From assembly GCF_009711125.1 (NCBI RefSeq), contig NZ_WMIB01000007.1, forward strand, positions 78,945-142,944: a DNA stretch of 64,000 nucleotides, written 5' to 3'. The notes below the pieces were generated by a model. That model did no database searches. It worked only from the letters and a program-made list of their open reading frames with translations, and was not told the DNA's origin. Below are positions 25,681 through 33,949 of the stretch, in pieces. A program made the translations under genes and the position numbers. How positions within the stretch are numbered: position 1 is the first letter of the stretch; every line of letters begins with the position of its first letter. This DNA comes from Metabacillus mangrovi (lineage in GTDB: Bacteria > Bacillota > Bacilli > Bacillales > Bacillaceae).

Positions 25681-25785
25681 GTCGAATACGTTCATTATTT
25701 TGCCGAATAGGGACATTATCATGTCGATTATGCTCATTATAATGTCGAATTGGTTATCTTCGTTGTCGAATAACGATTTACCGAC
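25681..25785 (+). repeat. Five-unit array, 21-base period, TGTCGAA core
   Basis: GTCGAA or a one-base variant begins at 25681, 25702, 25723, 25744 and 25765, exactly 21 bases apart. With the preceding base, the units read TGTCGAA, TGCCGAA, TGTCGAT, TGTCGAA and TGTCGAA; four of five fit the Spo0A box TGNCGAA. The units are otherwise A/T-rich with TTAT motifs. It lies between the divergent HTH gene and queT, ending 64 bases before the queT -35. Confidence 0.8.
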
Positions 25786-25848
25786 ATCTTTCCGCAAATT
25801 TCGCCCCACCCCCGCTCGGACACATCCCCCATCTGCAGGTCCCATCTA

Positions 25849-25877
25849 TTTACAAACCCCTCCCCCCGTACTATAAT
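25849..25877 (+). promoter_or_regulatory. SigA promoter of queT
   Basis: TTTACA (25849-25854), 17-base spacer, TATAAT (25872-25877). The predicted start site is a few bases before the riboswitch. Confidence 0.85.
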
Positions 25878-25890
25878 AAAATCTTTCGGA

Positions 25891-25928
25891 CGTGGTTCGG
25901 GATCCTCCCACGATAAAAAACTAAGGAG
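25891..25928 (+). ncRNA. preQ1 class I riboswitch
   Basis: The P1 stem CGTGG (25891-25895) pairs with CCACG (25908-25912); the conserved GGTTC follows the 5' strand and the 3' tail ATAAAAAACTAAGGAG (25913-25928) carries the invariant AAAAAACTA. The ribosome binding site AAGGAG is the end of that tail, so ligand binding would hide it and block translation of queT when preQ1 is abundant. Confidence 0.9.
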
Positions 25929-25937
25929 ATTGAGAAA

Positions 25938-26429
25938 ATGGGGATAAAAACGTTAACAGTCAACGGAATTTTGGCTGCTCTTTATATTGCTGTGACCGCA
26001 TTGGTGGCACCGGTCGGATTTTCGTTCATCCAGTTCAGAGTGTCCGAGATACTGAACCATCTGGTCGTTTTCAATAAAAAATACATGATTGGGATTGTGC
26101 TTGGTGTGTTTATATCCAATCTGCTGTTTTCACCGATGAAGGCGTATGATCTTATTTTCGGCACCGGGCAGTCGCTGATTGCTCTGTCATTAACTGTTCT
26201 GGCAGGGATGGTGATTAAAAACATCTGGGGCCGGATGATTTTCAACACGTTGATTTTCACCTTTACGATGTGCATCATTGCCTTTGAAATTAAACTGGCG
26301 ATGGATATTCCTGAGACGTTCTGGTATATGTGGGCTACTATTGCAGCAGGTGAATTTATCATTATGGCCATTGGAATGCCGGTCATTTATGCTTTGAATA
26401 AACGGCTTAAATTTAAAGACCTCGTGTAA
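25938..26429 (+). CDS. queT: QueT-family queuosine-precursor transporter
   Basis: 163 residues, five to six membrane segments, full length for QueT. Conserved features include the N-terminal GILAALYIAVTALV and FRVSEILNHLVVF. It is the substrate-binding S component of an energy-coupling factor (ECF) importer and should take up preQ1 or another queuosine precursor for tRNA modification. The preQ1 riboswitch directly upstream supports the assignment. The ATG is 9 bases after AAGGAG inside the riboswitch tail. Confidence 0.95.
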   Translation: MGIKTLTVNGILAALYIAVTALVAPVGFSFIQFRVSEILNHLVVFNKKYMIGIVLGVFISNLLFSPMKAYDLIFGTGQSLIALSLTVLAGMVIKNIWGRMIFNTLIFTFTMCIIAFEIKLAMDIPETFWYMWATIAAGEFIIMAIGMPVIYALNKRLKFKDLV

Positions 26430-26467
26430 AAAAGCTGCTTCCCCCAATTACGGGAAGCAGCTTTTTT
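26428..26467. terminator. Bidirectional terminator after queT
   Basis: Perfect 16-base-pair stem with A- and T-tracts on either side; it also ends the convergent NAD-binding gene. Confidence 0.9.
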
Positions 26468-27893
26468 AGATGTTCGCAATTGTCCTTACAGGACCGGTCT
26501 GTTGAAATTCCCGCTTCATCAGGCTGAGCAGATGCTTCTTGAACAAATACATCACAAAGATGTGAACGTTCGCCTGAGTGAGGCGGTACAGCAGCCAGGG
26601 CAGTGATGGTTCGTATTCATGAATGGCAATGATGCATTCCTGCGAGCCTGGGATTTGCCTGAATTCGATGCGGCCCCTGCCTTCTTCCGTTTTCTTCACA
26701 AATGTTCCGCCTGTGATATCATACACAGCCCGTGTTGTGGTGCTCCTTGCAGATGCGCAAGTCAGCTCCATGATGGGTGTTTTGCATCCCCATATGGAAA
26801 ACCGGGTGACTTTTTCTTCATCTGATTCGACTTTCAGCAGCGGCTTTGCAAGGCCTGACAGCCATTTCATATAGTAGTTCCCGGCCCAGCCTGCATCCTT
26901 TCCTTCCGGCAGCAGGATGCGCTGCACGGAACGGACATCGGATACACCGGAGGAACTTTTTGATGTTTTCTTTTTCTCGTTCTCCTTTTTCTCCTGATCC
27001 AGCGCTTCGCGGGCTGCTTCTTTGAAAGGAGTCTGCCCATAACTGACCTCATCGTCCATGTTTTTGGCGATCATCGGATGCTTCAGGCTCTCGATCAGCG
27101 GATAGGCCATGGATTTCGGTGATTGCGTAATGAGACTGACCCAGAGCCTGGAGAGCGTTACCGTCATGAACGGGACGTCGAAGGTTCTCGTGCTTCTGCC
27201 CATCACCTCTGCTGTCTGCTGCATCATCTCTTTGTACGTCATCACTTCAGGTCCGCCCACATCAATGGATTTGCCGGAAAGCCGCTTGTTTCCAATGCTG
27301 TTCTTCAGGGATTGGATGACATCCTTCAGCGCAATCGGATGGGTTTTCGTTCTTGTCCATTTTGGAAGGAACATGGCCGGAAGCCGCTTTACAAGCTTCG
27401 TTAATATCGGAAAGGACGAGCCTTTCGGGCCGACAATCAGGCCGGCTCTGATCGTCGTGACAGGTGTTCCGTAGGCCCCCAGTACCTTTTCCACTTCAAG
27501 CCGGCTTTTCAAATGGCGGGAAAGTTCATCTGTATCATCCGGGATGATCCCGCTCATGTAAATGATCTGTTTTACTCCGTTTTTCTTGGCCGCTCTGGCA
27601 AAATTGTCCGCAAGAATCAGGTCCATGTCCTCAAATTTTGCCTGAGTCAGCTTTGCAGACGGCATCATGGAATGAACGAGGTATACTGCATAATCGGCTC
27701 CTTCCAGTCCTTTCTCAGCCGAACTGAGGGAATACAGATCGCAGGAACGCCATTCCACATGATCGCTGTTTTCCCGCTCATCTCCATTCCTTGAAAGGGC
27801 GATGACGTCCGAATAGCCTGTCAGTTTCTGGAGCAGGTTGTTTCCAATATAGCCGCTCGCTCCTGTGAGCGCAATCTTTTCACGCTTTTCCAT
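26466..27893 (-). CDS. NAD(P)-binding SDR-like protein with DUF2867 domain
   Basis: 475 residues. The N-terminal 270 residues are an atypical extended SDR: cofactor motif TGASGYIG, then VYLVHSMMPS and IIYMSGIIPDD. A charged Lys/Ser linker (about 305-320) leads to a C-terminal DUF2867 (START-like) part ending near residue 475 (FRQIPGSQECIIAIHEYEPS). YbjT-type homologues are of unknown function. The start at MEKREKIAL follows GGAGTGGAG; earlier in-frame ATGs have no ribosome binding site. Confidence 0.85.
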   Translation of the reverse strand: MEKREKIALTGASGYIGNNLLQKLTGYSDVIALSRNGDERENSDHVEWRSCDLYSLSSAEKGLEGADYAVYLVHSMMPSAKLTQAKFEDMDLILADNFARAAKKNGVKQIIYMSGIIPDDTDELSRHLKSRLEVEKVLGAYGTPVTTIRAGLIVGPKGSSFPILTKLVKRLPAMFLPKWTRTKTHPIALKDVIQSLKNSIGNKRLSGKSIDVGGPEVMTYKEMMQQTAEVMGRSTRTFDVPFMTVTLSRLWVSLITQSPKSMAYPLIESLKHPMIAKNMDDEVSYGQTPFKEAAREALDQEKKENEKKKTSKSSSGVSDVRSVQRILLPEGKDAGWAGNYYMKWLSGLAKPLLKVESDEEKVTRFSIWGCKTPIMELTCASARSTTTRAVYDITGGTFVKKTEEGRGRIEFRQIPGSQECIIAIHEYEPSLPWLLYRLTQANVHIFVMYLFKKHLLSLMKREFQQTGPVRTIANI

Positions 27894-27973
27894 TGACTCC
27901 ACTCCGTTCTTAAGTGAATGCATTATTCTTTTGATTCCTTATCCAGGAGAAATCAAAACGGAACCGGGCACAT

Positions 27974-28711
27974 TCATACATATGCTTCCAGACGGATCCC
28001 CTTTTGAACGGCCTTCATTTCCATTGCCTGAGTCACGATCCGCAGCGTTTTGATCCGGGCGAACTTTTTGTCCTCCCCCTCAATAACGTGCCATGGCGCT
28101 TCAGTTGTGCTCGTTTTTTCAAGCATGTCTTCAACAGCAGGCAGATAGTCTTCCCACTTCTCCCTGTTCCGCCAGTCCTCATCGGTGATTTTCCACTTTT
28201 TAAGCGGGTTCTTCTCCCGTTCTCTGAAGCGCTTCAGCTGCTCTTCTTTGGAGATATGGAACCAGAATTTCTGAACAATAAAGTCTTCATCTGCAAGCAA
28301 TTTTTCAAAAGCGGTGATTTGCCCGTAAGCTCTGCTCCACTCATCTTCATTCGCGAAGCCCTCTACACGCTCGACTAAAACACGTCCGTACCACGAGCGG
28401 TCAAAGATGGCGATGCCGCTTTTTTTCGGCATGTGAATCCAGAAACGGTGCAGGTAATGGCGGTCCTTCTCTTCTGCTGTCGGGGCGGATACGGGCAGAA
28501 CATTGAACCCCCGCGGATCAAGCCCCTCCGTTATCCTTTTTATAGCCCCGCCTTTTCCGGCAGCATCCCAGCCCTCAAAAAGGAAGACACAGCCGATTTT
28601 GTTTTCCGTAAATGCCCTCTGCAGTCCGAGCAGTTTCAGCTGCAGTGCCTTTAATTCCTCTTTATACTCTTTATCTGCTATTGACTGAGTGAGATCGATT
28701 TGCTCAAGCAT
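27974..28711 (-). CDS. Polyphosphate kinase 2 family protein
   Basis: 245 residues, single-domain PPK2. Walker A is FEGWDAAGKGG, Walker B is IFDRSWYGR, and the lid holds NPLKKWKITDEDWRNREKW. PPK2 enzymes use polyphosphate to phosphorylate nucleoside mono- or diphosphates. The one-domain form could make ADP or ATP/GTP; the class is not resolved. GGAGGGG lies 7 bases before the ATG. A weak SigB-like promoter is upstream. Confidence 0.9.
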   Translation of the reverse strand: MLEQIDLTQSIADKEYKEELKALQLKLLGLQRAFTENKIGCVFLFEGWDAAGKGGAIKRITEGLDPRGFNVLPVSAPTAEEKDRHYLHRFWIHMPKKSGIAIFDRSWYGRVLVERVEGFANEDEWSRAYGQITAFEKLLADEDFIVQKFWFHISKEEQLKRFREREKNPLKKWKITDEDWRNREKWEDYLPAVEDMLEKTSTTEAPWHVIEGEDKKFARIKTLRIVTQAMEMKAVQKGIRLEAYV

Positions 28712-28746
28712 GCATAACCCCTCCGCATAAACGATATAACCGTTCT

Positions 28747-28771
28747 TTTCCCTTCCTTTATGAAAAGAAAC
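28747..28771 (-). promoter_or_regulatory. Possible SigB-like promoter of PPK2
   Basis: Minus strand GTTTCT, 13-base spacer, GGGAAA, overlapping the end of the LysE gene. Partial match only. Confidence 0.3.
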
Positions 28772-29345
28772 TCAAGGCACCCAGCACGCAGATCAGGATT
28801 CCGGCTGCCTTATTGATAAAGGGCAGCAGCGGATTCACTCTTCTTCTTAGTGCATGCACCCCGAAGGATAAAAGGGTCCACCAAAGTAAAGCCCCGGTGA
28901 AAACGCCTATAACGAGGACAGTTGCCGTTTCCGGCCCCCCGCCGAATCCAAGCCCGCTGAACATGGCAGCGAAATTAAGAATGGTGGATGGATTGCTGAT
29001 CATGAGCAGAAACGTAGATGTATACATGCGGACCAGTGTGTCTCCCTGAAGCTTTGCCGCCTCGGCAGCTGGTTTCTTCCTGTATGTTTTCACCCCTAGG
29101 TATAGCAGAAATCCGGTGCCGAACAGCTTCAGGTATAACTCATACTGCAAGAGAAAGCCAGCAGCTGCGCTGAAGCCGTAAGCCGCTGCCCCCGCATAGA
29201 TCAGGTTGGCCGTAACCGCTCCAAGTCCGGTAAACCAGCCGGCAGCCCTGCCTCTTGCAAGCGTCCTCTGTATACAGAGAATTCCAATCGGACCGACTGG
29301 AGCCGAAACAGAAAAACCAAGAATCATGGCTTTAAGTAAAATCAT
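28758..29345 (-). CDS. LysE-family exporter, second copy
   Basis: 195 residues, six membrane helices. SAPVGPIGILCIQRTL and SNPSTILNFAAMF match the LysE/RhtB motifs. The start was set at MILLKAMILG after AGGTG; it overlaps the end of the first copy by 14 bases. Exporters of this family remove amino acids or related small molecules. It is a diverged paralogue of the adjacent gene, and both follow an Lrp-type regulator, so they may form a heteromeric or paired exporter. Confidence 0.85.
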   Translation of the reverse strand: MILLKAMILGFSVSAPVGPIGILCIQRTLARGRAAGWFTGLGAVTANLIYAGAAAYGFSAAAGFLLQYELYLKLFGTGFLLYLGVKTYRKKPAAEAAKLQGDTLVRMYTSTFLLMISNPSTILNFAAMFSGLGFGGGPETATVLVIGVFTGALLWWTLLSFGVHALRRRVNPLLPFINKAAGILICVLGALSFFS

Positions 29346-29937
29346 AAACCGCACCTGCCAAAAGAAGAATGCCTGTTCCAGCCAAAATTGCACCTGAAAT
29401 GCGGCTGATCAGAGGAGAATGCCTCTCTGCAAGCCGATTCCTGAACCATCCGGCAGCGCTTGAGAGAATCGCCCACCAAATAGCAGAACCAGCAAATACA
29501 CCGGCCACCAGCAGGAAGGAAGAAAGCCCGTTTCCAGCACTTCCAAAAGCTCCAAGCAGAGCAGTAAAGGAAAGAATGGTAAGCGGGTTTGCCATCGTCA
29601 GCAAAAATCCTGAACCGTATCCGCCCCGGGGAGGCACCGGTCCGGCACTGGCAGCTGAGGAGTGCAGGAACAGGCTCCGGCAGCCGATATAAGTCAAAAA
29701 CAAAGCCCCGGCCACCTGCAGCCAGAATCCATAAGTGAGCATATAGGCAGAGATAACGGAAAGCCCCAGCGCAGCAGCTGTACCGTATACGGCATCCGCA
29801 GAAGCCGCTCCGAGTCCAGTGAGAAAACCAGCCTTTCTCCCGTATAGCAGTGTTCTCTGGATGCACAGCACCCCTATTGGCCCCACGGGTGCCGCAATGG
29901 CGAGGCCTGTTAGCATTCCTTTCAAAAATAGAATCAT
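29332..29937 (-). CDS. LysE-family exporter, first copy
   Basis: 201 residues with six membrane helices. The N-terminal motif AAPVGPIGVLCIQRTLLYGR is nearly the same as in the next gene, and ANPLTILSFTALLGAFG is the second family motif. The start overlaps the lrp stop by four bases (ATGA), so the three genes form one unit. Likely role: export of an amino acid sensed by the Lrp protein. The substrate is not predictable. Confidence 0.85.
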   Translation of the reverse strand: MILFLKGMLTGLAIAAPVGPIGVLCIQRTLLYGRKAGFLTGLGAASADAVYGTAAALGLSVISAYMLTYGFWLQVAGALFLTYIGCRSLFLHSSAASAGPVPPRGGYGSGFLLTMANPLTILSFTALLGAFGSAGNGLSSFLLVAGVFAGSAIWWAILSSAAGWFRNRLAERHSPLISRISGAILAGTGILLLAGAVYDFT

Positions 29938-30392
29938 GGCTCCGACCGTAATGGCAGCCTGGTTGTTTCTTTTACAGAATCCATTACGATTGTTGTTTTC
30001 GTTCGCACGATACCATCCAGACTCTTCAATTCATGGCTGATAATTCTGTCGAGATCCTTCGTGCTGCGGCAGCGGATTTTCAGCAAATAATCATCTTCAC
30101 CAGCGATATGGTGGCATTCCTGCACTTCATCCAGCTGCTGCACGAGTTTCAGAAAGGGGGCCCTGTGTTCCGGTCTGGCAAGGGACACTGCAACAAATGC
30201 CATCAGTCCGCAGCCCACTGCTTCTGGATCTATGACGGTGCTGAACTCTTTAATGACCCCCTGTTCCTGCAGACGGCTGACCCTTTCTGCCGCAGCAGGA
30301 GCAGAAAGGCCAATTAGGGAAGCGAGATCCGCCCACTTTATCCTGGAACGATTCATAATCGCCTCAAGTATCTTTAAATCGTAAGAATCCAT
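29934..30392 (-). CDS. Lrp/AsnC-family regulator
   Basis: 152 residues. An N-terminal HTH (ADLASLIGLSAPAAAERVSRLQEQG) is followed by the RAM ligand-binding domain (VQECHHIAGEDDYLLKIRC). It should bind an amino acid and control its own operon. It heads a unit with two LysE exporters, the usual regulator-exporter pairing (as in BkdR or AzlB-type systems). An AAGAAGG site precedes the ATG and a 20-base inverted repeat covers its promoter. Confidence 0.9.
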   Translation of the reverse strand: MDSYDLKILEAIMNRSRIKWADLASLIGLSAPAAAERVSRLQEQGVIKEFSTVIDPEAVGCGLMAFVAVSLARPEHRAPFLKLVQQLDEVQECHHIAGEDDYLLKIRCRSTKDLDRIISHELKSLDGIVRTKTTIVMDSVKETTRLPLRSEP

Positions 30393-30420
30393 TGTTAAAA
30401 ACCTTCTTTTCTAAAGTATT

Positions 30421-30440
30421 TTATCATATTACCTTGATAA
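30421..30440. promoter_or_regulatory. Inverted-repeat operator candidate of the lrp-lysE operon
   Basis: TTATCA-N8-TGATAA, perfect arms, lying about 28 to 48 bases upstream of the lrp start and overlapping the likely -10 region. The position fits autoregulation. Confidence 0.45.
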
Positions 30441-30454
30441 TCTAATTTAATCAA

Positions 30455-30490
30455 TAAAAAAAGCAATCCTGCTTAAGCAGAACTGCTTTT
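30455..30490. terminator. Terminator of the LytTR-DUF3021 unit
   Basis: AGCAATCCTGC/GCAGAACTGCT stem with one mismatch and a 4-base loop, followed on the minus strand by seven T residues. Confidence 0.7.
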
Positions 30491-30494
30491 CCCA

Positions 30495-30899
30495 TTATTT
30501 TTTTAAAGTAGAATTCATTTCAGACTCCATTTTTTTCATATAATTTCTTATACTAAACCAGATGATAAAATAGATGATGATAAAGCAGGACGCGGAAATG
30601 GCTGTTGCTGTAAATGAGAGCGGCACCCACCCTGTAAGGAATGCTACCGAAAAATAAACAGATACAGACAAAAGAAAGTGAACCGTCAGCTGCTTTAAAG
30701 GACTCCATTTCTCCACTTCAAAAATCAGCGAGGATACGCCAAAGTAGACACCGATGATCATGCTGCCAAGCATATTTTCCCACAGTACCTGAATCGGGGC
30801 AGAAAGCGCAAGCTGCAAGAGCACCGTCAGCGCTCCAAAAGTGATCAATGCGGAAATCCCAAGGCCGATCAGACTTCTTTTAACTAGTTCAACTGTCAA
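30495..30899 (-). CDS. DUF3021 membrane protein
   Basis: 134 residues with four membrane helices (LIGLGISALITFGALTVLL first). This is the DUF3021 family, which is nearly always paired with a LytTR regulator and acts as its membrane partner or inhibitor. Its ATG overlaps the regulator stop by four bases. Possible signal: membrane stress or an antimicrobial; not visible in sequence. Confidence 0.85.
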   Translation of the reverse strand: MTVELVKRSLIGLGISALITFGALTVLLQLALSAPIQVLWENMLGSMIIGVYFGVSSLIFEVEKWSPLKQLTVHFLLSVSVYFSVAFLTGWVPLSFTATAISASCFIIIYFIIWFSIRNYMKKMESEMNSTLKK

Positions 30900-31348
30900 T
30901 TTCCGAACCCTCCTATCAATTTTTCTTTCACAGATGCTGCAAAGCTCCTTGATACGTATTCCTTGTTGCCGCTGTAAAAATACACACAGAGGTTGCCATT
31001 GAATGACAGTTCAAATTTCTCGATTTGGTTCAGGTTTCCAATAACTGATTTTGAAAAACGCGTAAATTGTCTCGGTTCAAGCAAAGCCTCTACTTCATAG
31101 AGCTTCATTTTAAGTTCTACTCTCCTGTCCCCATCCGCAGCCAGAATCCTCTTTTTCTCGGAATACACATAATCGACCTGGGACGGATCCAGAAGAATGG
31201 ATTGGTCATCTTTCACTCCCATCAGCCTGCCGGGTGTCCGGGCCTTCATTCTTTTGACAAGTTCCTCGAGCTCAGGGGTCCACTCTTTAGCCTTAATGGT
31301 CACCACGGTCTCTTCAATTGATTCATCCATTTCAATGGTAATCTTCAT
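30896..31348 (-). CDS. LytTR-type DNA-binding regulator
   Basis: 150 residues. The C-terminal half is a LytTR domain (YEVEALLEPRQFTRFSKSVIGNLNQIEKF; ... NKEYVSRSFAASVKEKL), with no receiver domain in front. Such stand-alone LytTR proteins with a DUF3021 partner form autoregulated pairs. GGCGGTG lies upstream. Targets unknown; the YhgE/Pip gene upstream on the same strand is a possible neighbour target. Confidence 0.85.
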   Translation of the reverse strand: MKITIEMDESIEETVVTIKAKEWTPELEELVKRMKARTPGRLMGVKDDQSILLDPSQVDYVYSEKKRILAADGDRRVELKMKLYEVEALLEPRQFTRFSKSVIGNLNQIEKFELSFNGNLCVYFYSGNKEYVSRSFAASVKEKLIGGFGN

Positions 31349-31514
31349 CGCATCACCGCCGTTTCTTTTCTTGCTGTCATTATGTACGAAAAAAATAGGA
31401 TCTGTTTCTAAAGTAGCATAATATGGTATGTTCCGGGGATAAGCGGCTGTTTTTTGAGGCTGAAAGGAAGCGGCTGCCGAAACGTAAAGTGGATTGCCTC
31501 TTCTCCCTCCAACA

Positions 31515-31546
31515 AAAAAGGAAAACGCCTGGAGCGCTTCCCTTTT
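31515..31546 (-). terminator. Imperfect terminator of the YhgE/Pip gene
   Basis: AAAAAGGAA (31515-31523) pairs with TTCCCTTTTT (31537-31546), with an inner GCG stem; T-run on the minus strand. Confidence 0.55.
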
Positions 31547-31555
31547 TCGCTTAGT

Positions 31556-33949
31556 TCACTCGATTGGTGTACCTTGAAATTCCGTGTCCCGGGAATTTTT
31601 CATCTCCGGACGGAAAACGGAAAGGATTGACAGCAATGCAAAAACACCTCCAATTGCTGATAATACAGCGGCACTATCGGATAACAGCCCTTGGTCTCCA
31701 AGCGTGATTGCTGCTTTGAAACCAGCAATGGTGTACGTAAACGGGAGCAAGGCGCTGATCATCTGAACGCCTTCAGGGAGCAGGATGACCGGAAGGCTGG
31801 CTCCTGTCGTTGTGATTTGCGCCACAATCAGGATGAAGGCCAGGAAGCGGCCAAAATTGCCCGCTATGGCTGCAAGGGCAAATACAATCAGTGCGAAGAC
31901 AAGGCTTGAAAATACTGCAAAAACCATAAATAAGAAAGCGCTTTCAACACTGAGCTGCAGAACAGTCAGTGTAAAAATCGTGACAATCAATGCCTGAATG
32001 ACCGCAAATCCGGCCAATTGGCCTAACCGGCTGAAGTACCATCTCAGCTTGGATTCTTCCGGCGTTTTTCTGAATTTAATAATAAAAGATAACAGCAAAA
32101 CTCCGGTAAATAAAGCGAGCGACAGGATATAAGGTGCTGTGGAATCCCGGTAAAAATCATATTCGTTTATTTTATCCGCCGACAGCTTAACCGGTGAAGA
32201 GAACATAGAGATGTTATCATCTTCTGATTGAATGCTGCCTGTCTGCTCCGCACCGCTCGCGAGGCCTGCTGCAAGCTCACTGCTTCCTTCCTGCAGTTTA
32301 AGAGCACCGTCATCCAGCTGCGTAACGCCATCTGTCAGTTCTGTCCATCCGGTTTTGACCGAATTGTTGCCTTCGCTTACTTGAATGAGTCCAGTGTGAA
32401 TCTCTCCGGCGCCGCTCGTCAGCGTTTTCCATCCGGTATTCACATCACTGTTCCCGCTCGAAATTTGTTGAGTTCCTCCGTACAGCTCGGTCACTCCTGC
32501 TTTCATTTCCTTCCATCCGGCATTGACAGTCTGGTTGCCGTCACTTACCTGTGAAGCACCGGCATTCAGTTTTGCAACAGATGAAGTCAGCTCCTCCCAT
32601 GAAAGAGACAGCTTCTGATTGCCTTCAGCTATGGCTTTTGTTCCTGCCGACAGCTTGGATGCCCCTCCACTCACCTGTGACTGGCCTTCTTTCAGCTTCG
32701 TAATCCCCGCTGCCAGAGCAGCTGCTCCCTTTGAAGCGGTTTCCGTTCCCGCCGCAGCCTGGGCTGTGCCCGTTTTTAGAAGCTGTGTATTTTCGGAGAG
32801 CTGTTCATTCCCTCCAGCCACCACTTTGCTCGTTTCCAGAAGAGTGAGAAATTCACGGTCCGTTTTCAGCTGCGGGTTTTTGTCAAGGAATGCCTCCATT
32901 CCCTTAGCAAGCCCCATGGAACCCGCTGCAACTTGAGCGGCACCGGCATCCAGCTCACTCATTCCTTCGGCAGCTGCAGTGCTTCCGGCTGAGAGGGCAG
33001 TCAAGCCTTTGGATAGTTCACCGGCCCCAGTCTCCGTTTGCTTCAGGCCTTCAAGCACCTGAGCTGCTCCTTTATCGAGATTCCCAGCCCCGGTCGCTGC
33101 GTCGCCCGCTCCTGCTGAGAGCTTATTGATGTTCTCTGTACCATTTACGAGAGATTGATAGAGAAGACCTGTCCCTTCCTTCACCTGTTTGGATCCGGCG
33201 GCCAGCTGACCGATGTCATCCGACTTCTCTGAAAGGGACTGCAGCAGAGTGCCTGTGCCCTCATTGATTTGCTTTGATCCATCAGCCAGGGCCGAAATGT
33301 CTCCCTGCTTTGCTTTCAGCGAATATAGCATTTCCTTTGAACCCGCTTCTAGCTTTTTTGACCCTTCTGCCAGTTTCGTAATATCCGCTGATTTACCCGT
33401 TAGGGAAGTGAGCATCTTGCCTGTTCCGTCATGAAGCTTTCCGGTGCCTGCCAGAACCTGCCCTGATCCGTCAGCTCCAGTCTGGAATCCATCTGCTACA
33501 TCCCCGAGTTGGGCAAAAAGCTTTGACGTGTAGTTTTTCGTAATCGCATCTCCGAGCTGTTCCTTGATTTTTTCAGCTGCCCCTTTTGTCATTTGAGCGG
33601 CCGTAAAGCTCAGTCCCTCGTTTTGAATATAGCGGAGCTCCGGGACCTCCGGGTTTTCCTCAAGTACTGTTGCAGCCTTCTCTGAAAAATCCTCCGGAAT
33701 TTCAATCACCATATAATAGTTGTGACTGGCGAGTCCGCGCTCCGCTTCCCTGGCATCAACAAATTTCCAGCCAAGGCTTTTGTTATTTTTCAAATCTGCA
33801 ATAAGATCGTCGCCTGCCCGGATCTGATCGTCACCTGATACCGCCCCTTTATCTTTATTGACAACCGCTACGGGCAGCTTGTCCATATGATCGTAGGGAC
33901 CTGACCTTGAAGACAAAAGTACAGCTGAATAGACCAGCGGCACAAGCAA
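31556..33949 (-). CDS. YhgE/Pip-family membrane protein
   Basis: 797 residues. After a short hydrophobic start (LVPLVYSAVLL), an extracytoplasmic region holds two blocks of four tandem 28-residue repeats (175-286 and 443-554) rich in Gly, Ala and Ser, then a six-helix ABC-2-like membrane domain at the end. The family is related to phage-infection protein and ESX secretion components. The annotated start is TTG, which lacks the usual cytosolic N-terminal 15-20 residues; upstream the frame runs only 17 codons to a stop and has no ATG, GTG or TTG. The N-terminus is therefore shortened or hit by a frameshift. Confidence 0.85.
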   Translation of the reverse strand: MLVPLVYSAVLLSSRSGPYDHMDKLPVAVVNKDKGAVSGDDQIRAGDDLIADLKNNKSLGWKFVDAREAERGLASHNYYMVIEIPEDFSEKAATVLEENPEVPELRYIQNEGLSFTAAQMTKGAAEKIKEQLGDAITKNYTSKLFAQLGDVADGFQTGADGSGQVLAGTGKLHDGTGKMLTSLTGKSADITKLAEGSKKLEAGSKEMLYSLKAKQGDISALADGSKQINEGTGTLLQSLSEKSDDIGQLAAGSKQVKEGTGLLYQSLVNGTENINKLSAGAGDAATGAGNLDKGAAQVLEGLKQTETGAGELSKGLTALSAGSTAAAEGMSELDAGAAQVAAGSMGLAKGMEAFLDKNPQLKTDREFLTLLETSKVVAGGNEQLSENTQLLKTGTAQAAAGTETASKGAAALAAGITKLKEGQSQVSGGASKLSAGTKAIAEGNQKLSLSWEELTSSVAKLNAGASQVSDGNQTVNAGWKEMKAGVTELYGGTQQISSGNSDVNTGWKTLTSGAGEIHTGLIQVSEGNNSVKTGWTELTDGVTQLDDGALKLQEGSSELAAGLASGAEQTGSIQSEDDNISMFSSPVKLSADKINEYDFYRDSTAPYILSLALFTGVLLLSFIIKFRKTPEESKLRWYFSRLGQLAGFAVIQALIVTIFTLTVLQLSVESAFLFMVFAVFSSLVFALIVFALAAIAGNFGRFLAFILIVAQITTTGASLPVILLPEGVQMISALLPFTYTIAGFKAAITLGDQGLLSDSAAVLSAIGGVFALLSILSVFRPEMKNSRDTEFQGTPIE
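32288..32623 (-). repeat. Four 84-base repeats in the YhgE/Pip gene, second block
   Basis: Encodes residues 443-554. Each unit starts GN and has GW at position 8 in three of four copies (for example GNSDVNTGWKTLTSG). Confidence 0.75.
33092..33427 (-). repeat. Four 84-base repeats in the YhgE/Pip gene, first block
   Basis: Encodes residues 175-286. The 28-residue units begin with G[TS]G or GSK and share a GSK-x4 turn (for example GTGTLLQSLSEKSDDIGQL). Confidence 0.75.

Noticed and set aside
25610..25876. Open frames of 61 and 88 codons over the 21-base array
   Set aside because: Because 21 is a multiple of three, the array stays open and gives a false heptad repeat; there is no ribosome binding site, and the queT promoter lies inside one of them.
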